NCBI GenBank assembly: GCA_947174685.1
Contig: CAMWJY010000011.1
Coordinates: 1 to 10,813 of the forward strand
Direction: 5' to 3'
From: an uncultured Mollicutes bacterium
GTDB lineage: Bacteria > Bacillota_I > Bacilli_A > Acholeplasmatales > Anaeroplasmataceae
DNA length: 10,813 nt
Shown here: positions 6,533 to 10,813 of the stretch, piece by piece
Layout of the letters: each line of letters starts with the position of its first letter
Numbering within the stretch: the stretch's first letter is position 1
Program-made: the position numbers and the translations under genes
The notes under the pieces: model-generated
Told to the model about the DNA's origin: nothing
Seen by the model: the letters and a program-made list of their open reading frames with translations, nothing else
Database searches by the model: none

Positions 6533-6540
6533 ATAAGAAT

Positions 6541-7251
6541 ATGTACAAACGCGTTTTATTAAAGATGAGTGGTGAAGCAATTAAAGGTGATACCCCTTTT
6601 GGAATTGATTCTAAGACAGTAGGGTCTATTGCTAAGCAGGTTAAGGCCGCTCATGATTTAGGAGTAGAAATCGGCATTGTTGTAGGTGGTGGAAATATTT
6701 GGCGTGGTAAGACAGCTTCAGAATTAGGCATGGAGCGTGCACAAGCAGATTATATGGGTATGCTTGCAACCATAATGAATGGACTAGCTGTTCAGGATGC
6801 CTTAGAACAGATTGGAGTTCCAACTCGTGTTTTATCTGCACTTACTATCAATGAGATTACAGAACCATATATTAGAAGAAGAGCTGTACGACACTTGGAA
6901 AAGGGACGTGTTTGTATCTTTGTAGGTGGGATAGGATCTCCTTACTTTTCAACAGATACCGCTTGTGTTTTAAGAGCTACAGAAATTGGTGCTGAAATTG
7001 TTCTTATGGCTAAAAATAAAACAGAGGGCGTATATGACTCTGATCCTCGGACAAATCCTAATGCTAAACTTTATGAAGAGCTTACTTTCTCAGAAATCTT
7101 AGCTAAGGATTTAAAGGTTATGGATGCTACTGCTGCATCCTTATGCAAAGATAATGGCTTAAACCTTATCGTGTTTAATATGAATACTGAAGGTAATATC
7201 GTTCGTGCTGTTAAGGGCGAAAAGATTGGAACCTTTGTTAAAGTGAAATAG
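6541..7251 (+). CDS. pyrH: UMP kinase (uridylate kinase)
   Basis: This enzyme phosphorylates UMP to UDP with ATP, an essential step of pyrimidine nucleotide synthesis; bacterial PyrH belongs to the amino-acid-kinase fold and is normally a hexamer regulated by GTP and UTP. Of 236 residues, the N-terminal YKRVLLKMSGEA holds the phosphate-binding Lys and Gly; VGGGNIWRG (G49-G56) is the UMP/ATP loop; YFSTDTACVLRA and the MAKNKTEGVYDSDPRT segment are the substrate and ATP regions; LKVMDATAASLC and FNMNTEGN complete the pattern. The start at 6541 matches the family N-terminus. In the loop normally reading GTGNP or GTGSP this protein has Gly-Ile-Gly-Ser-Pro (Ile131), an unusual substitution. frr follows after 9 nt with its ribosome site overlapping the pyrH stop, so the two are co-translated. 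Confidence 0.97.
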   Translation: MYKRVLLKMSGEAIKGDTPFGIDSKTVGSIAKQVKAAHDLGVEIGIVVGGGNIWRGKTASELGMERAQADYMGMLATIMNGLAVQDALEQIGVPTRVLSALTINEITEPYIRRRAVRHLEKGRVCIFVGGIGSPYFSTDTACVLRATEIGAEIVLMAKNKTEGVYDSDPRTNPNAKLYEELTFSEILAKDLKVMDATAASLCKDNGLNLIVFNMNTEGNIVRAVKGEKIGTFVKVK

Positions 7252-7260
7252 GAGGCAATT

Positions 7261-7812
7261 ATGGAAGAATTAGAAATGTTATTATTAGAAGCTGAAGATA
7301 AAATGGATAAGGCTTTAGCTTCTTTAGAAAGAGATTTATCCACTGTACGTACAGGACGTGCTAATGCTTCACTTCTAGACTCAATTTTTATTGAATACTA
7401 TGGAGTGATGACACCTTTGAAGCAGGTTTCCTCTATAACAATTCCAGAGGCAAATCAGCTTTATATTAAGCCTTTTGATAAGTCAGTTCTTAAGGATATT
7501 GAAAGAGCAATCTCTGCGTCAACTTTAGGACTAACTCCTCAAAATGATAGTAATGGAATTCGTTTAATCTTACCTCAAATGACTGAAGAGCGTAGACGTG
7601 AATTGACTAAGGTTGTTGGTAAAATGGAAGAACAGGCTAAGGTTGCAGTTCGTAACGTTAGAAGAGATGCAAACGATGAAGTTAAGAAGCTAGATTTACC
7701 TGAGGATGATGAAAAAGGTACTTTGGATGATATTCAAAAGCTAACAGATCAAAAGATCAAAGTGATTGAAGAAACAGCAGAAAAGAAGAATAAAGACGTT
7801 ATGTCTATTTAG
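7261..7812 (+). CDS. frr: Ribosome recycling factor
   Basis: RRF splits the post-termination ribosome with EF-G so that subunits can be reused. The 183-residue length fits the family (about 185). Diagnostic stretches are LERDLSTVRTGRANASLLD near the N-terminus, the hinge and small-domain region EYYGVMTPLKQVSSI and IPEANQLYIKPFDKS, the LTPQNDSNGIRLILPQMTEERR segment and the C-terminal coiled-coil helix AKVAVRNVRRDANDE. The ribosome site AGGAGG (7250-7255) overlaps the pyrH TAG and is 5 nt from ATG 7261. A second ATG at 7276 is possible but less well placed. The stop codon TAG is part of the terminator stem that follows. In many Bacillota uppS comes next; here it does not. Confidence 0.98.
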   Translation: MEELEMLLLEAEDKMDKALASLERDLSTVRTGRANASLLDSIFIEYYGVMTPLKQVSSITIPEANQLYIKPFDKSVLKDIERAISASTLGLTPQNDSNGIRLILPQMTEERRRELTKVVGKMEEQAKVAVRNVRRDANDEVKKLDLPEDDEKGTLDDIQKLTDQKIKVIEETAEKKNKDVMSI

Positions 7813-7840
7813 CTTAAGCAAAAGCTTAAGCTTTTCTTTT
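7811..7840 (+). terminator. Intrinsic terminator overlapping the frr stop codon
   Basis: A perfect 9-bp stem (7811-7819 with 7824-7832) closes an AAAA loop (7820-7823) and leads into a T-rich tail (7832-7840, broken by one C). The 5' arm begins with the last two bases of the frr TAG. Each arm is itself a palindrome (GCTTAAGC). Confidence 0.88.
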
Positions 7841-7869
7841 AGTTTTTTCTTTCCTTTTCATCTTTAAAG

Positions 7870-7878
7870 TGATATAAT
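7870..7878 (+). promoter_or_regulatory. Extended -10 promoter for cdsA-dxr-rseP
   Basis: TGATATAAT is a perfect TGn extension with TATAAT at 7873-7878. The position 17 bp upstream (TTTCCT, 7850-7855) is a poor -35. The predicted start is near 7885, about 30 nt before ATG 7917. Following a strong terminator, it gives the lipid/isoprenoid operon its own transcription start. Confidence 0.7.
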
Positions 7879-7916
7879 GTATATATATTTTAGACTAAAG
7901 AAAGTGAGGACTGGTT

Positions 7917-8882
7917 ATGAAGAAAAGAGTCATAACAGGAATACTATTAGCTATTATTCTAATTCCTTTATTAATTGTACGTTCTTTGTTCCCACTCTTA
8001 CAATGTGTGATCACCTTATTTTGTGTAGTAGCAACAGTGGAAATGATTCATATGGTTGAAAAAACAAAGCCTATGAAAACAGGCGTTAAAATCATTGTAA
8101 TTATATCAACACTTTTGATTTATTTTGGTATAGTAAATGAGGATCCTACTTGTAAGCAATCCTTAATATATAAATTTATGGCTAGCTTTGATTTCAAATT
8201 GAGTATATTAACAACCTTGACTATAGCCTGTGCTTTAGTATTTGCTTGCCAAATTTTTGTGAAAGATTTTGATGCGGCAGATGTAGGCCGTTGTTTTATG
8301 ATTATTTTATATATTTCTTTGGGATTTTCATCTTTAACTATACTTTTATTTAATGGCCGTCGCTTTATTATCTATATGTTCTTGATTGCAATACTAACAG
8401 ATATATTTGCGTTAGTGTTTGGATTGAATTTTGGAAAGCATAAGATGTGTCCTACAATTTCTCCAAAGAAGACTTGGGAAGGCGCGATAGGTGGTACGGC
8501 TGTTGCCGTATTAGTTGGTAGTTTATTTGCAATTTTCTACCATTATTTTGGTCATTTCTTTGTCATAGGTGCTGATGTTAAACCAATTTATTTCTTTGAA
8601 GGTGTATTTGATTTAAATAAAATGCCAAAAGTTGGATTAGTTTTCTTTATCATTTTCTTAAGTATTATGATTTCAATAGCTTCTCAAATTGGAGATTTGA
8701 TTTGTTCTAAGTTTAAAAGAACATATGGTATAAAGGATTTCTCACAGGTATTCCCTGGGCATGGTGGTATATTAGACAGATTTGATTCCACCATATTTGC
8801 AAGCATTGTATTCCTATGCTTTTTGACCATTGTAAGAATCGCCTTTGATTTGCCAGAGTTTGCTTTATGGATGAAGTTATGA
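7917..8882 (+). CDS. cdsA: Phosphatidate cytidylyltransferase (CDP-diacylglycerol synthase)
   Basis: CdsA is an integral membrane enzyme that converts phosphatidic acid and CTP to CDP-diacylglycerol, the precursor of bacterial phospholipids. The 321-residue protein is mostly hydrophobic with about eight candidate membrane segments, starting with ITGILLAIILIPLLIV. Two family motifs are intact: FGKHKMCPTISPKKTWEGA in the middle and, at residues 264-290, the CDP-alcohol signature SKFKR followed by IKD, PGHGG and LDRFD. It is some 50 residues longer than the B. subtilis enzyme (about 270), apparently through longer loops, including a hydrophilic stretch before the last helices (ADVKPIYFFEGVFDLNKM). 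GTGAGGA (7904-7910) precedes ATG 7917. Its stop shares four bases (ATGA, 8879-8882) with the dxr start. uppS, which normally precedes it, is absent. Confidence 0.96.
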   Translation: MKKRVITGILLAIILIPLLIVRSLFPLLQCVITLFCVVATVEMIHMVEKTKPMKTGVKIIVIISTLLIYFGIVNEDPTCKQSLIYKFMASFDFKLSILTTLTIACALVFACQIFVKDFDAADVGRCFMIILYISLGFSSLTILLFNGRRFIIYMFLIAILTDIFALVFGLNFGKHKMCPTISPKKTWEGAIGGTAVAVLVGSLFAIFYHYFGHFFVIGADVKPIYFFEGVFDLNKMPKVGLVFFIIFLSIMISIASQIGDLICSKFKRTYGIKDFSQVFPGHGGILDRFDSTIFASIVFLCFLTIVRIAFDLPEFALWMKL

Positions 8883-10030
8883 AATATTTATATATTCTAG
8901 GAGCCTGTGGCTCAATTGGAACTCAAACCTTAGATGTTGTAAGACAGCATAAAGAGGAATACAGGGTTGTGGGGATGAGCGTTGGGTCTAATTTAGAGCT
9001 TGCAAAAAAATTAATTGAAGAGTTTAAACCAGAGATAGTATGCTTCCGTAAACAGGAGCATATCTTTTCTATTTCCTATAAACCAATTGTTGTATATGGT
9101 GATGAAGGTTTACTAGCTATATCTAGATATCGTGGCTATGAGAATGAATGGCTAGTAAATGCACTTGTTGGTGTTGTAGGATTACTACCTACAGTAACTG
9201 CCATAAAAGCGCGAAAATCTATTGCCTTAGCCAATAAGGAAACCTTAGTCGTTGCGGGAGATATTATTAACGAGCTTATAAAGGAATATAAGGTTGACCT
9301 TGTTCCTATTGATTCTGAGCATTCCGCAATCCTACAATGCTTAAGAGGAGAAGAGAAGAAAGATATTGATAAGCTACTCATTACAGCGAGTGGTGGTTCC
9401 TTTAGAAATAAAACAAGAGAAGAATTAATAGATGTTACCGTCGAGGATGCATTAAGACACCCAAACTGGAGTATGGGACCAAAAATAACGATAGACTCTG
9501 CAACAATGATGAACAAGGGCTTTGAGGTGATAGAGGCACATTATTTATTTGGGATTGCCTATGAACACATAGAGGCGGTATATCATCCAGAAAGTATTGT
9601 GCATTCTTTAGTTCAATTTAATGATGGCTCCATTAAAGCCCAATTAGGAGTTTCAGATATGAGAATTCCTATTGCCTATGCTTTAGCATATCCTAAGCAT
9701 CTAAATGGTGAAACGGAACGATTAAATTTAAAGGGATGTGTCCTTCACTTTGATGAATTATCTTTAGACAGATATCCTTGTTTAGGCTATGCCTATGCTG
9801 CTGCAAAAAAGGGTGGGCTTTATTTGGCTGTTTTAAATGCGGCAAACGAGGCAGCAGTATACTTATTTTTGAATAAAAAAATATCTTTTTTAGAGATTGA
9901 GCATATGATTGAAAAAGAGATCAATAGTTCTGTTTATGAAAGAAATTATACCCCTTCTTTAGAAGAGCGTATTACAGTAGGGAAAGAAGTATATTTAAAA
10001 CTATTAAAAGAATATGGAGAGATAATATGA
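8879..10030 (+). CDS. dxr: 1-deoxy-D-xylulose 5-phosphate reductoisomerase
   Basis: Dxr (IspC) makes 2-C-methyl-D-erythritol 4-phosphate from DXP using NADPH and a divalent metal, the first committed step of the MEP isoprenoid pathway; it is the target of fosmidomycin. From ATG 8879 the protein has 383 residues, standard for the family, and begins MKYLYILGACGSIG, aligning residue by residue with the E. coli NADPH loop. The alternative ATG at 8867 adds four residues without homology. Metal ligands are Asp145 and Glu147 (PIDSEHSAI) and Glu216 (MMNKGFEVIEA); also intact are ASGGSFRNK, HPNWSMG, the VYHPESIVHSLVQF segment and the NAANE motif. Cys10 replaces the usual Thr of the GxTGSIG loop. It overlaps both cdsA and rseP by ATGA, implying translational coupling. 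Its presence indicates the MEP rather than mevalonate route in this organism. Confidence 0.97.
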   Translation: MKYLYILGACGSIGTQTLDVVRQHKEEYRVVGMSVGSNLELAKKLIEEFKPEIVCFRKQEHIFSISYKPIVVYGDEGLLAISRYRGYENEWLVNALVGVVGLLPTVTAIKARKSIALANKETLVVAGDIINELIKEYKVDLVPIDSEHSAILQCLRGEEKKDIDKLLITASGGSFRNKTREELIDVTVEDALRHPNWSMGPKITIDSATMMNKGFEVIEAHYLFGIAYEHIEAVYHPESIVHSLVQFNDGSIKAQLGVSDMRIPIAYALAYPKHLNGETERLNLKGCVLHFDELSLDRYPCLGYAYAAAKKGGLYLAVLNAANEAAVYLFLNKKISFLEIEHMIEKEINSSVYERNYTPSLEERITVGKEVYLKLLKEYGEII

Positions 10031-10813
10031 TTTTAGCACTTACAGGAGTACCTTTAGTAATCGTTAGTATTATAGCTTTTATTTTAATATTGGGTATTAT
10101 TATCATCATTCATGAGGGAGGTCATTTCTTATTTGCTAGAAGAGCAGGCATTTTATGCCATGAGTTTTCTATTGGAATGGGGCCCGCTATTTATAAGAAA
10201 AAATTTGGGGAAACCACCTTTTGTATTAGAGCCATTCCTATTGGTGGATATGTCTCTATGGCTGGAGAAGAAGTCACAAATGAATTAATCAAAATTGGGG
10301 ATCAGATTGGATTAAATATTTTAGACGGTAAGGTAAGTGAAATAGTTACTGTTGAAGATGCTGAAGCTCAAATCCATGGAGAAGTTGTTAATCTAGACCT
10401 TTACGGGAAAGATGGAAATCCTTTATATATAACAATTAATGATGGCTTTCAAGATCAATATTATGAGGTTTTAGAGGATGCTTTCTATGTATTAAAAAAG
10501 GATTCAAAGTTACAAATTACACCTTATGATAGAAGCTTTGAATCTAAGACACTTTTACAAAGATTTTTAACTTTGTTTGCTGGACCTTTTATGAACTTCA
10601 TTTTAGCTATAATTTTATACTTAATTGTAAGCTTTGCAACTGGTGTTCCAAATTATAATTCAAATGTTGTAGGCTCTGTTTCTACAGCAAACACAAGTAT
10701 GCTAATAGAAGAAGATGGTAAGGTTACTACCAAGCTTCAAAAAGGAGATAAAATCCTTGAGGTCAATGGTAAAGCAGTTGCTACTTGGACAGAATTGAGT
10801 AAGGAATTAGATA
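10027..10813 (+). CDS. rseP: Site-2 zinc metalloprotease RseP/RasP, 3' end beyond window
   Basis: RseP family proteases cut membrane-embedded substrates: anti-sigma factors and, in Gram-positives, remnant signal peptides (RasP in Bacillus, Eep in Enterococcus). 262 codons are visible; the gene runs off the right edge. The first membrane helix (about residues 7-28) ends in the zinc motif HEGGH (His29, Glu30, His33), followed by FLFARRAGILCHEFSIGMGP and IPIGGYVSMAGEE. A long hydrophilic insert (about 85-175) precedes the second membrane helix, which begins GPFMNFILAI (Gly186 on). A PDZ domain starts near residue 215, with LQKGDKILEVNGKAV at its core. The second catalytic motif (the Asp of LDG) would lie downstream and cannot be checked. 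GGAGA at 10016-10020 is 6 nt before ATG 10027, which overlaps the dxr TGA. The middle HEGGH residues differ from the commoner HELGH, but the catalytic pattern is kept. Confidence 0.94.
   Translation, partial: MILALTGVPLVIVSIIAFILILGIIIIIHEGGHFLFARRAGILCHEFSIGMGPAIYKKKFGETTFCIRAIPIGGYVSMAGEEVTNELIKIGDQIGLNILDGKVSEIVTVEDAEAQIHGEVVNLDLYGKDGNPLYITINDGFQDQYYEVLEDAFYVLKKDSKLQITPYDRSFESKTLLQRFLTLFAGPFMNFILAIILYLIVSFATGVPNYNSNVVGSVSTANTSMLIEEDGKVTTKLQKGDKILEVNGKAVATWTELSKELD

Noticed and set aside
6526..6540. ATG 6526 as the start of pyrH
   Set aside because: It overlaps the GGAGG used by ATG 6541, and the family N-terminus begins at the latter.
7877..8059. 60-codon + strand frame overlapping the start of cdsA
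   Set aside because: It is out of frame with cdsA, starts inside the -10 hexamer and encodes no recognisable product.
8867..8878. ATG 8867 as the start of dxr
   Set aside because: ATG 8879 gives the standard N-terminus and a typical ATGA overlap with cdsA; the four extra residues have no support.
1..10813. Alternative genetic code with TGA read as Trp
   Set aside because: trmFO, cdsA and dxr end at TGA in the expected place and the tryptophans I checked are TGG.

Overview
The window is an ordinary-looking chromosomal segment from a low-GC Gram-positive bacterium (Bacillota). Every complete gene lies on the + strand. The code appears standard: trmFO, cdsA and dxr end in TGA, and the tryptophans I checked are TGG, which argues against a Mollicutes-type code. 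The gene mix suggests a gut-type Erysipelotrichia/Bacilli-like lineage: trmFO-xerC, an rpsB-tsf-pyrH-frr block, a cdsA-dxr-rseP block, the MEP isoprenoid pathway and a BspA-type leucine-rich-repeat surface protein. That placement is inference and would need a 16S or marker-gene comparison.

Layout. (a) 2-805 is the 3' end of a leucine-rich-repeat, probably exported, protein, closed by an intrinsic terminator. (b) 841-3724 is a likely operon from an extended -10 promoter: an HD-domain hydrolase, trmFO (folate/FAD-dependent tRNA T54 methylation) and xerC (chromosome dimer resolution); trmFO and xerC overlap by 8 bp. (c) 3740-4532 is a self-contained unit for a small orphan lipoprotein with its own promoter and strong terminator. 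(d) 4575-6514 is the rpsB-tsf operon (ribosomal protein S2 and elongation factor Ts), with a consensus-like promoter, a leader of about 115 nt that may be regulatory, and a terminator after tsf. (e) 6541-7840 holds pyrH (UMP kinase) and frr (ribosome recycling factor), ended by a hairpin that starts inside the frr stop codon. (f) 7870 to the right edge is an envelope/isoprenoid operon from another extended -10 promoter: cdsA (CDP-diacylglycerol synthesis), dxr (first committed MEP step) and rseP (site-2 intramembrane protease, cut by the window edge). These last three are joined by ATGA stop/start overlaps.

The genes serve translation (S2, EF-Ts, RRF, tRNA modification), nucleotide supply (UMP kinase), chromosome segregation (Xer), and membrane lipid, isoprenoid and envelope proteolysis. 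I found no tRNA, rRNA, CRISPR array, insertion sequence or prophage, and no gene-free stretch over 300 bp. The largest gap is the 235 bp before rpsB. I see no clear new multi-gene system. The points most worth a second look are the rpsB leader, the absence of uppS from its usual place between frr and cdsA, substitutions in conserved motifs of Dxr and PyrH, and the two uncharacterised genes (HD hydrolase and lipoprotein).
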